Shown here: positions 1-8,422 of the stretch, in pieces
Layout: each line of letters starts with the position of its first letter
Numbering within the stretch: the stretch's first letter is position 1
Origin: Myroides sp. WP-1
GTDB taxonomy: Bacteria; Bacteroidota; Bacteroidia; Flavobacteriales; Flavobacteriaceae
Direction: 5' to 3'
DNA length: 38,351 nucleotides
NCBI RefSeq assembly: GCF_014145635.1
Contig: NZ_JACHTC010000025.1
Coordinates: forward strand, 1 to 38,351
Program-made: the position numbers and the translations under genes
Notes under the pieces: generated by a model
What the model was told of the DNA's origin: nothing
The model's input: only the letters and a program-made list of their open reading frames with translations
Databases searched by the model: none

Positions 1-2
1 TG

Positions 3-908
3 GGTTTTCAATTTCCGAGTGAGGAAGTTTTTAATCAACGTGTAAAAGAGTTTTATGGAGTAGATCTTACACAGGATCAATCTAATAATCCTAGAGTAAG
101 AAGAGTGGGAGATTTTTTAATCTTAGTGCCTAAGTTACATGCAGAGAAGACATATAAAGAAGTACCTATGTTAGTGTTCTCTTATCCCAGTATTGTCTTT
201 GATCTTAAAAGAAGGTATTACATATTTAGTTTGACTTCTGCATGGGATGTTCTGGATGATTACGATGAAATTTATTATCGATTTGAGATGAGTTCATTAG
301 ATTTAGCTTATAATGATTATATCTTTTATGAGAGTAAAGCTGCTTTAATTAATTTATATCCTTTGGCTGCTAAGTATTTCACTGTCATAGGAGGTAATGA
401 TAACCTGCCTATTGATCTACTCAAGAATTATCAGAAGAAGATATTAAAAGAATATAACGAGATGAGTGAGCGTACCCGCAAAGGTTGGGATTATCGCATG
501 TTTGATCGTTTGTTTTTTTCTCGTGGTTTTGATGGGAAGCTAATTATAAAGAAAAAGATGTTAGCCGCTGCTATAGAATTAGCTCAAGAAGATGAAGATT
601 ATATCCGTGTTCCTTTGGATTATTACTTTGTTCAAATGACAACCGATTACATTCCCGATGAATATGCTGCAGATAAAAGTGAAGTTGATAATTATATGAC
701 TGAACTCGAACCTTATTATACCCCAGAGGAACGCGCAATGATTTGGGTGTATACTGCTTTACTAGAGCTGAATGTTTCAGAAAAATACGCGAGCACCATT
801 CAATATGATTTTATTATTCTAGCTGATCAATACCCTGAATTATACGAGGTAGCAAAAGAGCACAATTTTTTCGGAGAGGATATGTCTAAGGTATTGGAGT
901 ATTTATAA
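3..908 (+). CDS. Unrecognised protein, 5' end cut by window edge
   Basis: The frame is open from the first complete codon at base 3 and ends at a stop at 906-908. The gene therefore begins upstream, and the GTG at 105 is internal rather than the start. About 301 residues are visible. The protein is soluble-looking, rich in Tyr, Asp and Glu, with no signal peptide, membrane segment or recognisable motif in the visible part. The C-terminal third looks helical and acidic. I do not recognise a family. Codon use and base composition match neighbouring genes. A strong terminator about 200 bases downstream (1105-1137) probably ends its transcript. Confidence 0.7.
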   Translation, partial: GFQFPSEEVFNQRVKEFYGVDLTQDQSNNPRVRRVGDFLILVPKLHAEKTYKEVPMLVFSYPSIVFDLKRRYYIFSLTSAWDVLDDYDEIYYRFEMSSLDLAYNDYIFYESKAALINLYPLAAKYFTVIGGNDNLPIDLLKNYQKKILKEYNEMSERTRKGWDYRMFDRLFFSRGFDGKLIIKKKMLAAAIELAQEDEDYIRVPLDYYFVQMTTDYIPDEYAADKSEVDNYMTELEPYYTPEERAMIWVYTALLELNVSEKYASTIQYDFIILADQYPELYEVAKEHNFFGEDMSKVLEYL

Positions 909-1104
909 GAAACACAGTTTCAATTTTAATTAGAAAACTAAGTTTTAAAAATAGTTGCAACTAATTAGTGAAGTTAAAGCCCCATTGTAGATGTTAGAAA
1001 ATAGAAGTAAAATCTTAGTTAGCATAACTATTAAAGAGCAATGATTCATAAGAAATGGCAGAAAGACTAGAGATGATATTGCGTATTGCTGGAGATTAAA
1101 GATT

Positions 1105-1137
1105 ATAAGCCTAGCGAGAGTTGGGCTTATTCTTTTT
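1105..1137 (+). terminator. Rho-independent terminator after the first gene
   Basis: A 9-bp stem (1105-1113 pairing with 1122-1130, including one G-T pair) encloses an 8-base loop and is followed by TCTTTTT. The nearest upstream plus-strand gene ends at 908, so its transcript would carry a roughly 200-base 3' leader-like stretch. That stretch holds only a 14-codon ORF starting at 1055, which I do not call as a gene. Confidence 0.75.
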
Positions 1138-1162
1138 AGGTTGTATCAAAGAGGTATTTTAT

Positions 1163-1390
1163 ATGGGGATATCTTATGACGTTGAAGAAGAAGTCAGCTA
1201 CTGGGGACTCAAACAAATCAAGAAAAACGTAATCGAAGAGCTCTTTCCACGAGGGTGTACCCGAACTCTTGCAAATAACGCCTTGTTGGTGAATCCGCTC
1301 CGGTCGGAAATAGAACAAGACATCAGCGAAAGAGAAATCGAAACGAAGAGAAGATTCATCAAATACCAAAACAAAATCTCAACTCAATGA
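1163..1390 (+). CDS. Doubtful short ORF, possibly a degenerate repeat
   Basis: An ATG-initiated frame of 75 codons. A TTG at 1121 would extend it, but that start lies inside the terminator hairpin. The product is charged, with no signal peptide or membrane segment, and I do not recognise a domain. The complementary strand of the same stretch is also open (1136-1369), as expected of a non-coding or repeated segment. The GC content is higher than in the flanks and no promoter fits between the terminator and the ATG. It could be a small accessory gene, a remnant of a mobile or dispersed repeat, or non-coding. I lean towards a remnant. Confidence 0.2.
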   Translation: MGISYDVEEEVSYWGLKQIKKNVIEELFPRGCTRTLANNALLVNPLRSEIEQDISEREIETKRRFIKYQNKISTQ

Positions 1391-1486
1391 GATAAAGGAA
1401 AAAACGCATTAAATCCAATGAAAAGAGGTCTTATTAGACTGTGATAAAATAGCAATTGTGAAAAAGAATAATTTACTTATCTGTAA

Positions 1487-1527
1487 TTGTGTTTGCTATG
1501 TAGCGAGTTGAAGCATAGCAAACACAA
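1487..1527. repeat. 14-bp perfect inverted repeat, 13-base loop
   Basis: Bases 1487-1500 and 1514-1527 are exact reverse complements around a 13-base loop. No T-run follows on either strand, so this does not look like a normal intrinsic terminator. It lies in the gene-free stretch 1391-1626, between the doubtful ORF and the end of the phosphodiesterase gene. It may be an operator-like palindrome, an RNA hairpin, or the footprint of a mobile element. Confidence 0.6.
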
Positions 1528-1626
1528 AAGATTAAAGTGTTGTATCCATAAGCATAGTATGTTCAGAAAAACAACTTAACCAAGGTGGAAGATGAAGATG
1601 GACTTTAATTATATAAAGCAAATCAT

Positions 1627-2385
1627 TTAAATTCGTTCTGGAAAATTGGTAATGATACCATCTACTTTTAGTTTTTTCATGCGTTTAATATCTTTCGGGT
1701 TATTGACCGTCCAAGGATAGATTTTTAGTTTTTCTTTTTTGATTAAAGCTGTATTTTCTTCATTGAGGAGTTTGTAGTACGGATTAATGGCTTTAGCCTG
1801 AATGCTCAATGCAAATTCAATCGCATCTTCTGGTTTTTCTTCAGTTAAAACAGCTAAGGGTAAAGCGGAGTCTAAGTCATAGGCAATTTTCAATTCCTCC
1901 CAGTTAAAACTAGAAAGAATAAAATCGTTATAGGACCAACCGCGTTTTACAAAATTTTGAATAATGGTATAGGTGTCTGCAGCTGTATTATTTCCTTTTA
2001 ATTCAATATTGAGAATGGCTCTTTTATCGATTACGTCAATAACTTCCTCTAGTGTAGGTATTTTGTATTTTCCATCAACTAGTACATCTTCTAATTCTTC
2101 TAAGGTATAACTTTCGATATCGCCTTTTGCATTGGTGATTCGATCCAATGATTGATCGTGAAACACCACAAGCTCACCACTTTTTACTTTGAAAACATCA
2201 ATTTCGATCATATCACATTGTAAATCGATGGCTTTGATCACAGATTCAACCGTATTTTCTGTAAGATGTCCCATTGCACCTCGGTGACCTATGCGCAAAG
2301 GTTTTGATGTTTGAGCAATAGTTGTTGTAGTGATTACAGTACAGAGTAAGGATAAAAAGGGTGTTCTAATATTCATAGTCAACAT
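1627..2385 (-). CDS. Exported glycerophosphodiester phosphodiesterase
   Basis: A 252-residue GDPD-family protein that hydrolyses glycerophosphodiesters to glycerol-3-phosphate and an alcohol. A signal peptide (about residues 1-24, ending TIAQ) implies periplasmic or surface action. The TIM-barrel active site is visible: H34-R35 in GHRG, the E-N-T motif at 43-45, E61-x-D63 as metal ligands, and H76 in VVFHD. The length is normal for short bacterial GDPDs. Two ATGs are possible (2385 and 2376), and the second gives a more usual signal-peptide n-region. It stands alone, and its promoter must lie in 2386-2520. A related sugar phosphodiester substrate cannot be excluded. Confidence 0.9.
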   Translation of the reverse strand: MLTMNIRTPFLSLLCTVITTTTIAQTSKPLRIGHRGAMGHLTENTVESVIKAIDLQCDMIEIDVFKVKSGELVVFHDQSLDRITNAKGDIESYTLEELEDVLVDGKYKIPTLEEVIDVIDKRAILNIELKGNNTAADTYTIIQNFVKRGWSYNDFILSSFNWEELKIAYDLDSALPLAVLTEEKPEDAIEFALSIQAKAINPYYKLLNEENTALIKKEKLKIYPWTVNNPKDIKRMKKLKVDGIITNFPERI

Positions 2386-2520
2386 AAAATTTAATGGTAG
2401 TAAAAGTGAAGAAATTATACGGAATATACATTATCTCCACATTATGGTAGTGTGAAAAAATGCAAAGTAAACTTTTTCAATTGTACTTATTGATAGGTTT
2501 AATGTAGTGAAAAAAGACGA

Positions 2521-2558
2521 AAAAAGAGAACTTTTAAGTCTAAAAGTTCTCTTTTTTT
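2521..2558 (-). terminator. Strong intrinsic terminator of the tricorn-like gene
   Basis: A 17-bp perfect inverted repeat (2521-2537 and 2542-2558) with a 4-base loop and A/T tracts on its outer sides. It starts 10 bases after the stop codon of the minus-strand protease gene and would act on that transcript. Confidence 0.85.
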
Positions 2559-2567
2559 TAGGGATGA

Positions 2568-5500
2568 CTAGGGTAAATTATTTAGAATTTCTTGTACGGC
2601 TCGTTCTAGCTGTGGATCTTTTTCTTGTAAGCGATCCATGAAAGAGTTTTTGACATAAATATCTGGTGCTACTCCTGTTTTTTCTAAATTATCTCCTTCT
2701 AACGTATAGGTACCCCAAGAAGGTAAGCGATAGAATGACCCATCAACTAAAGATTTGCCTGAAGTGAAAATAATCCAGCGATAGGTTTCTTGTCCTATGA
2801 TTTTCCCCAATTTTAAAGCTTTAAATCCAGCAGCAGTCATTTCTGCATCACTGAGTGAAAATTCGTTGATCAACAAGACAATGGGTTTACCACTCGGGCT
2901 AAAATTACTTTGCATGGTTAGTTTTCCTTCTCTGTATTTCCACTGTAAATACGGACGTTGTGCTAAGAAATTGAGTACTTTATCGTGTACGTTTCCACCG
3001 GTATTAAAGCGTAGATCCAAGATTACTCCTTCTTTGTGATGTTCTTGCTCTACCATATCCAATAAGAAAGAATCTAATTCAGAAGATCCCATGTTCTTCA
3101 TGTAGCTATAGGCTATTCTATGGTTACTCCATTCGTTAACACGTTGTTTGTTTTGATAGATCCATTCGTCGTAAAGCAATCCCTTTTGGGTTGAAAAAGA
3201 GATTGGATGTAGTTTTATCGTAAATTCTTTAGTTTCGCGCAAAAATGTCAATTCTATTTCCTCCTGAGTAGGAGCAAAGGTAAAATAGGCATCTCTATTT
3301 TGTGTTGGATCAATCTTTTGACGATTCACATGGGTTAGAACATCGCCTTTTTGTAGGTGAATATCTTTAGTTGCGGCAGGCGATTTACGGATTACTCGCT
3401 CTACGGTGTACGGATTACTCGCAGCGAATACAATTCCTGTTTCCACAGTACTGTATTGCAATCTCGTTTTCTCTTCCTCTCCTGTTGAGGTAAACCCTAA
3501 ATGCGATGATCCGAGTTCTCCTAACATATCATTGAGTAAAATGCGGAGATCATTTCTGTTGTTTAAATACGGAACAAAAGAAGTAAAGTAATCTTTTGTT
3601 GCTTTCCAATCTAATCCATGAAAAGTTTCATCATAGAAATTCTCTTCTACACCGGCCCATGTTTCGTCAAACATCTGATGGAATTCATCTGCTAGGTTTT
3701 TGGTAAAAGAATAATTGATATTGATTTTCTCTGGTGTTCCCTTTTCCAATGCAAATTTATATAGATTGTTACCACTTAGTGCATATAGCGTTTTGCCTTG
3801 TTGTTGGATTAATCGAACACTTTTGTCAAATACCTTTTCTGTTTTCGCTTCTTCAAATTTCTCATATATCTTGCGATACAAGGTGTATTTTCCGTTTTCT
3901 TGATTGGAAGAATAGTAAACATACTCTTTTTTATCGTCTTGAAAAATAGAAGGAGAAGATTGATTACCAAATTTGTCACTGACTAATTCAATGCGATCTA
4001 ATACATCTTGGGTGTTAATTTGGATAAGAGGAATAGAAGCAGCTGAAGTTGCCTTTTTTGTTTTCGCCTTTTTATCCTCTTTTTCTTCTTTTTGACTGGT
4101 AAATAGTTGATCAAATTCATCTGATTTAAATGGATCCGAATGCCAGTCTAAAGCAAGACGGTAAATACTTGCGTTTTGCATACCCATAGGGTAAGAAGGG
4201 TTGATACGGTCACTCGTAAAGTAGATATATTTCCCAGAAGGAGACCATACTGGATTCGTTTCTGAAACCCCTGTATTTGTTAAATTAATCGTTTCATTTT
4301 TCTTGATGTTATGAATAAAAATATCATCTTCGAAATTGCGTTTTGCGGTAAACAGAACATAAGCTCCATCAGGAGAAAAGGAAGGTGGAGCGCTTTGAAA
4401 GGCCCATATTTCATCTTTGACAATTGTTTTAGAGGTAAAAGTCTGTAAATCCAACAGGCGAATTTCATCACGTCCGCTGGTGTAGACTCCTTGGGTTAGA
4501 TCTGCATTCAAGGTCAAATCTCGGTTATTTCGAGTATCAGTTGTCCATTGTTTGATGGCTCCTTTTCCATTCGCTGAGGTGCTAAACCAATTTTGATATC
4601 CTTGATAGGTCTGACTAAAAACTAATGTTTCGTTGTCTTTAAGCCATTTAACCTCCATCGCTCGTTCTTTACCATCTGTTATGGGATGGATGTATTTTCC
4701 TTCTATATCCGAAACAAAGACAATACCTCTACTAATAAAAGCTATTTTTTTACCGTCAGGAGAAATATCAAAAAAACTGATCGTATCTGCGACCGTAAAA
4801 GTTTGTTCTTTCGCTAAGATTTGATTTGTATTGAGACTGATGTCAATTGAACGGACTTCATTGTGTTTGGTGTCGTACACAAATAATTGGTAATCTTTTT
4901 CAAAAATAACTTTGCTTCCATCAGCAGAAACATAAGGCTTTTTTATCGAGGAGGTAAATTCTGTTAGCGCTATTTTCTTACCATTTTTAAAAGTATAAAG
5001 ATTGTAATGACCATTAGTTTCGTCTGAAATAAAATAAATGTTGCCTTGCTGGTCTACAGTCGGATTAAAGTCTTTTCCGTTGTAATCAGTATATTGTTTA
5101 AAGCTTTTATTTTTGGGATTATAACCTAAAATGTCAGGATTATTTTCTCCTTTGTAACGTTTACGTGTTACTTGATTGGCGCTTTCTGTTGAATTTGTAA
5201 ATAAGTATTCACCAGTTGGAGTTTCAACAAGTCCATTGGTATTATTGAAATAGTTAGTAAATAGAGGAGTAGGTGTACCTCCCTTTCTGCTAATTTGAAA
5301 GGAAGCGTAATTGTTGTATGCATTTCCTGTAAAATACAGTGTTTCACTATCCCAACTCCAGCTCTCCATTTCATCTGCAGCTTGATGATAGGTTAATTGT
5401 TGAATAGGTCCACCAGTGAGTGGAGTGACAAAGATATCTTTATTGCCATATTGATCAGAAGTGAAAGCAAGCCATTTACCATCAGGTGATACTCTAGGGT

Positions 5501-5702
5501 TTGTTTCGTTGCCTGGCAATGCTGTAAGTCGCAAGGCTTCTCCACCAGTGGTAGGAACTTGCCATAGATCGCCATCAAAACTGAAGTAAGCTGTTTGTCC
5601 GTCAGGACTTAAAGAAGGAGTAGAGGTAAAGTGAGCATTATGTTGTCCCCAGGCCACTGAAGTTAAAGCAAGGGTTAGAAGAGAAATAGTTCGTTTGATC
5701 AT
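2568..5702 (-). CDS. Periplasmic tricorn-like protease (S41 family)
   Basis: A 1044-residue tricorn protease homologue. A signal peptide (about residues 1-19, ending VAWG) places it in the periplasm, unlike cytosolic archaeal tricorn. The N-terminal half carries PD40/TolB-like beta-propeller repeats (SPDG, then a strand ending in FTSD or similar), recurring to about residue 540. A charged Lys/Glu linker near 550 follows. Then come the tricorn core helical region, a PDZ domain (about 760-840, GDVLTHVN) and the tail-specific protease fold. H734 in SSHLGF and S951-D952 in SLSD match tricorn His746 and Ser965, with nearly the same spacing (217 versus 219 residues). It probably trims exported or imported polypeptides. 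It appears to be a single-gene unit, with a 16-bp tandem repeat upstream. Confidence 0.9.
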   Translation of the reverse strand: MIKRTISLLTLALTSVAWGQHNAHFTSTPSLSPDGQTAYFSFDGDLWQVPTTGGEALRLTALPGNETNPRVSPDGKWLAFTSDQYGNKDIFVTPLTGGPIQQLTYHQAADEMESWSWDSETLYFTGNAYNNYASFQISRKGGTPTPLFTNYFNNTNGLVETPTGEYLFTNSTESANQVTRKRYKGENNPDILGYNPKNKSFKQYTDYNGKDFNPTVDQQGNIYFISDETNGHYNLYTFKNGKKIALTEFTSSIKKPYVSADGSKVIFEKDYQLFVYDTKHNEVRSIDISLNTNQILAKEQTFTVADTISFFDISPDGKKIAFISRGIVFVSDIEGKYIHPITDGKERAMEVKWLKDNETLVFSQTYQGYQNWFSTSANGKGAIKQWTTDTRNNRDLTLNADLTQGVYTSGRDEIRLLDLQTFTSKTIVKDEIWAFQSAPPSFSPDGAYVLFTAKRNFEDDIFIHNIKKNETINLTNTGVSETNPVWSPSGKYIYFTSDRINPSYPMGMQNASIYRLALDWHSDPFKSDEFDQLFTSQKEEKEDKKAKTKKATSAASIPLIQINTQDVLDRIELVSDKFGNQSSPSIFQDDKKEYVYYSSNQENGKYTLYRKIYEKFEEAKTEKVFDKSVRLIQQQGKTLYALSGNNLYKFALEKGTPEKININYSFTKNLADEFHQMFDETWAGVEENFYDETFHGLDWKATKDYFTSFVPYLNNRNDLRILLNDMLGELGSSHLGFTSTGEEEKTRLQYSTVETGIVFAASNPYTVERVIRKSPAATKDIHLQKGDVLTHVNRQKIDPTQNRDAYFTFAPTQEEIELTFLRETKEFTIKLHPISFSTQKGLLYDEWIYQNKQRVNEWSNHRIAYSYMKNMGSSELDSFLLDMVEQEHHKEGVILDLRFNTGGNVHDKVLNFLAQRPYLQWKYREGKLTMQSNFSPSGKPIVLLINEFSLSDAEMTAAGFKALKLGKIIGQETYRWIIFTSGKSLVDGSFYRLPSWGTYTLEGDNLEKTGVAPDIYVKNSFMDRLQEKDPQLERAVQEILNNLP

Positions 5703-5761
5703 GATCGTATATTTTTCCTAAACTTAAAACTATTTTGTGCGATCCCCAAGTTGTTTTTTAT

Positions 5762-5896
5762 AAGGTTTGTTCTTTGTGAGGTTTGTTCTTTGTGAGGTTT
5801 GTTCTTTGTGAGGTTTGTTCTTTGTGAGGTTTGTTCTTTGTGAGGTTTGTTCTTTGTGAGGTTTGTTCTTTGTGAGGTTTGTTCTTTGTGAGGTTT
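5762..5896. repeat. 16-bp tandem repeat, 8.4 copies
   Basis: The unit GAGGTTTGTTCTTTGT runs eight times without a break (5762-5889), followed by a 7-base partial copy. Only the first base of the first copy differs. It fills the space between the end of rimO and the start of the tricorn-like protease gene, about 60 bases upstream of that start codon. The identity of the copies indicates recent expansion, presumably by replication slippage. It has no spacers, so it is not a CRISPR array. Confidence 0.95.
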
Positions 5897-5923
5897 AAGT
5901 AGTTTCTAACTTAGAACTTCATC

Positions 5924-5962
5924 AAAAAAAAGAGCCATCTCAGGTAGAAATGGCTCTTTTTT
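5924..5962 (-). terminator. Terminator of rimO
   Basis: An 8-bp stem (5931-5938 with 5950-5957) flanked by an A-run (5924-5930) and a T-run (5958-5962), so it can act on either strand. It lies directly after the rimO stop codon, four bases from it. Confidence 0.85.
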
Positions 5963-5965
5963 ATA

Positions 5966-7279
5966 TTAGTTTGCAGGACTTCCGTATAAATCGAATTCTG
6001 TTGCCTCATTAATGGTGATATTGGCAAAGTCTCCAATTTTTAGGTAGTGCTTGGTTGCATCAATTAAAACTTCGTTGTCAACATCAGGACTGTCAAATTC
6101 TGAACGACCAATGAAGTGGTTTCCTTCTTTTCTATCGATAATACAACGATAGGTGTTTCCAATTTTTTCTTGATTTAATTCCCAAGAAATCTGAGCTTGA
6201 ATCTCCATGATTTCATTCGCACGGGCTTGTTTCACTTCTTGAGGAACATCGTCTTCCAATAAATACGCATGCGTGTTTTCTTCATGTGAATACGTAAAAC
6301 AACCCAAACGCTCAAAACGCATTTCTTGTACCCAATCTTTCAAGATTTGAAAATCCTCTTCTGTTTCACCAGGATATCCAACGATTAAGGTGGTGCGTAT
6401 TGCCATTCCAGGTACTGCCGCTCTAAAATCATTCAACAATTTTGTTGTTTTAGCTTGTGTAGTACCACGACGCATTGATTTCAAGATATTGTCTGAAATA
6501 TGTTGTAGAGGAATATCAATATAGTTACAAATCTTAGGTTCGCGTTTCATTAACTCTAGTACATCCATGGGGAAACCTGTAGGGAATGCATAGTGTAAGC
6601 GAATCCATTCGATACCTTCTACCTTAGTTAAGTTTTCAAGAAGTTCCGCTAAGTTTCTCTTTTTGTATAAATCCAATCCGTAGTAGGTTAGATCTTGAGC
6701 AATAAGAATTAATTCTTTTACCCCGTTTTTAGCTAAACCTTCCGCTTCTTTTACTAATTTTTCAATAGGTTGAGAAATGTGTTTTCCACGCATAATAGGA
6801 ATAGCACAAAAACTACAAGGACGGTCACATCCTTCTGCAATTTTTAAATATGCATAATTTTTAGGTGTCGTTGTTAAGCGCTCTCCTAAAAGTTCATGAC
6901 GATAGTCTGCACCCAAAGCTTTTAAAAGAAGAGGCAAGTCTGTTGTACCAAAATACTGATCCACATTGGGAATCTCTGCTTCTAAATCCGGTTTGTAGCG
7001 TTCTGATAAACATCCAGTTACGAATACTTTGTCTACAACGCCTTGTTCTTTCTTATCAACGTATTCTAAAATAGTATTAACAGATTCCGCTTTTGCATTG
7101 TTGATAAAACCACATGTGTTGATCACAATAATATTAGCTTCGTCGTTTGTCGCTTCGTGTGTAACGTCTTTACCACTAGCTTTTAACTGTCCCATCAACA
7201 CTTCACTGTCGTAAAGGTTTTTAGAACATCCTAGGGTTACAACGTTTATCTTGTTCTTTTTTAAAGATTTAGTTCTCAT
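5966..7279 (-). CDS. rimO: Ribosomal protein S12 methylthiotransferase
   Basis: A 437-residue radical-SAM methylthiotransferase that adds a methylthio group to the conserved aspartate of ribosomal protein S12 (Asp89 in E. coli numbering). In order: an N-terminal UPF0004 domain (TLGCSKN near residue 15, with further cysteines at INTCGF and GCLSER), a radical-SAM core with C151-x3-C155-x2-C158 in CDRPCSFC, and a C-terminal TRAM domain. The motif CAIPIMRGKH is typical of RimO rather than MiaB. An in-frame ATG at 7312 exists, but it overlaps the -7 promoter element at 7301-7309. The ATG at 7279 is therefore the likely start. Nothing suggests disruption. Confidence 0.95.
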   Translation of the reverse strand: MRTKSLKKNKINVVTLGCSKNLYDSEVLMGQLKASGKDVTHEATNDEANIIVINTCGFINNAKAESVNTILEYVDKKEQGVVDKVFVTGCLSERYKPDLEAEIPNVDQYFGTTDLPLLLKALGADYRHELLGERLTTTPKNYAYLKIAEGCDRPCSFCAIPIMRGKHISQPIEKLVKEAEGLAKNGVKELILIAQDLTYYGLDLYKKRNLAELLENLTKVEGIEWIRLHYAFPTGFPMDVLELMKREPKICNYIDIPLQHISDNILKSMRRGTTQAKTTKLLNDFRAAVPGMAIRTTLIVGYPGETEEDFQILKDWVQEMRFERLGCFTYSHEENTHAYLLEDDVPQEVKQARANEIMEIQAQISWELNQEKIGNTYRCIIDRKEGNHFIGRSEFDSPDVDNEVLIDATKHYLKIGDFANITINEATEFDLYGSPAN

Positions 7280-7300
7280 TTGTTTGAAAAAAATTGGACT

Positions 7301-7309
7301 GCAAAAGTA
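7301..7309 (-). promoter_or_regulatory. Bacteroidota-type -7 element for rimO
   Basis: On the minus strand this reads TACTTTTGC, an exact TAnnTTTG match, about 22 bases upstream of the chosen rimO ATG. No good -33 TTG is visible. It argues against the longer rimO reading frame being translated from its first ATG. Confidence 0.6.
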
Positions 7310-7410
7310 CATTTTTTTTCTATATACAGAAGAAGCTTTTTGAGAATTATAAGAAGTGTTGAGGTTATCTAAATTGATTCCGTTTTAGAAAAGAGAAAAG
7401 AAAGGATATA

Positions 7411-7443
7411 AAAAAAGTGACTGACTCAAAAGAGCAGTCACTT
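7411..7443 (-). terminator. Terminator of the outer-membrane protein gene
   Basis: A 9-bp stem (7415-7423 with 7435-7443) followed on the minus strand by a T-run (7411-7416). It lies 21 bases after the stop codon of the gene at 7465. Confidence 0.85.
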
Positions 7444-7464
7444 TTATAAGGTATAAGAGGGAAT

Positions 7465-8316
7465 CTACAGTTTGAAAATTCCTCCAAAAGCGATCACTGT
7501 TTCACCAAACCAGAAATTGTGGAAAGCTTTGTCTTTTTTACTTGCAGTAGTACGAACATCATACATATCGATAAAACCACCTTTTAACTCTGCCTGAACA
7601 AAGAAATGTTTAAAAAAGGTTACGTTTAGACCTGCTTTAGCAGAAAAACCTAATCCAGAAACGTGAAATTCATCGTAGCGTTCTTTACCTAAAAGTGTTG
7701 TATTAGTTTTAGGATAGATAATTCCAAAACCAAGACCTTCTGTAATGTTTACTTGGATTTTATCCGTATTGTAGATGTTGAATAGTTTAGAGATATCATC
7801 CACGCGGTTTACTTCCACATTTAGATAGTTCAATCCATCCGTGTGTTCGAATTTCAAGAATTCTTCTGTTAATTTTACTTGATCTGGATGTCCAGGAACT
7901 TGTTCTCCGTAACTACCTTCACCGTAATACTCTCCCGAGTAATTCACCGTTTGATTCTGACGCATAACGTATTTCATGTGGTCAACTCCAATCGAAATAT
8001 TATACTTGTCTGTAATAAAATATCCAATTCTCAAGTTGGTTTGAGGAATCGTCATACGTGCTGGATTAATATAATCCACATGCCATCCTTTGGGTTTGTC
8101 ATCTGCTTTTACATCCTTAATGGTAAAGTCATATCCTTCCCCTCTAAAACGAATGTCTGAATTGGTATAGTATCCTCTATTTCCTCCCCAGTATACATAA
8201 AATTTACCTTTATTGGAGGCTGTGTAACGCAAAGGCGTAGTAGTTGTTTCTTGTGCAAAACCTATTGAAGTTGCCAGTAAACATACGCTTGCAAAAAGTT
8301 TAAAAAAGGCTTTCAT
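7465..8316 (-). CDS. Outer-membrane beta-barrel protein of unknown role
   Basis: A 283-residue protein with a clear signal peptide (residues 1-21, ending GFAQ). Alternating hydrophobic/polar aromatic strands follow, as in small outer-membrane barrels. The last strand ends in a hydrophobic stretch with C-terminal Phe-Lys-Leu (IAFGGIFKL), as expected of a barrel closing strand. I see no substrate motif. Separate terminators on both sides make it a single-gene transcript. It could be a structural or adhesion porin-like protein. The function cannot be read from the sequence. Confidence 0.75.
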   Translation of the reverse strand: MKAFFKLFASVCLLATSIGFAQETTTTPLRYTASNKGKFYVYWGGNRGYYTNSDIRFRGEGYDFTIKDVKADDKPKGWHVDYINPARMTIPQTNLRIGYFITDKYNISIGVDHMKYVMRQNQTVNYSGEYYGEGSYGEQVPGHPDQVKLTEEFLKFEHTDGLNYLNVEVNRVDDISKLFNIYNTDKIQVNITEGLGFGIIYPKTNTTLLGKERYDEFHVSGLGFSAKAGLNVTFFKHFFVQAELKGGFIDMYDVRTTASKKDKAFHNFWFGETVIAFGGIFKL

Positions 8317-8360
8317 TAGCTTGATTTTTTGATTTCTAAATTGTGTGGCGAAAATACAAT

Positions 8361-8397
8361 AAAAAAATCTCTTTAAGAGTTTATCCTTAAAGAGATT
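8361..8397 (-). terminator. Terminator of the FadL-family gene
   Basis: A 12-bp perfect stem (8366-8377 with 8386-8397), 8-base loop, with an A-run on the left that reads as a T-run on the minus strand. It lies 26 bases after the stop codon at 8423. Confidence 0.85.
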
Positions 8398-8422
8398 AAT
8401 AGTATTAAAAATTCTAATTCAA

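Noticed and set aside
1136..1369. Minus-strand ORF opposite the doubtful short ORF
   Set aside because: No start context, promoter or recognisable domain. It is complementary to an equally doubtful frame.
5762..5896. CRISPR array or iteron origin
   Set aside because: The copies are contiguous with no spacers, and no replication or cas gene is near. A simple tandem repeat explains it.
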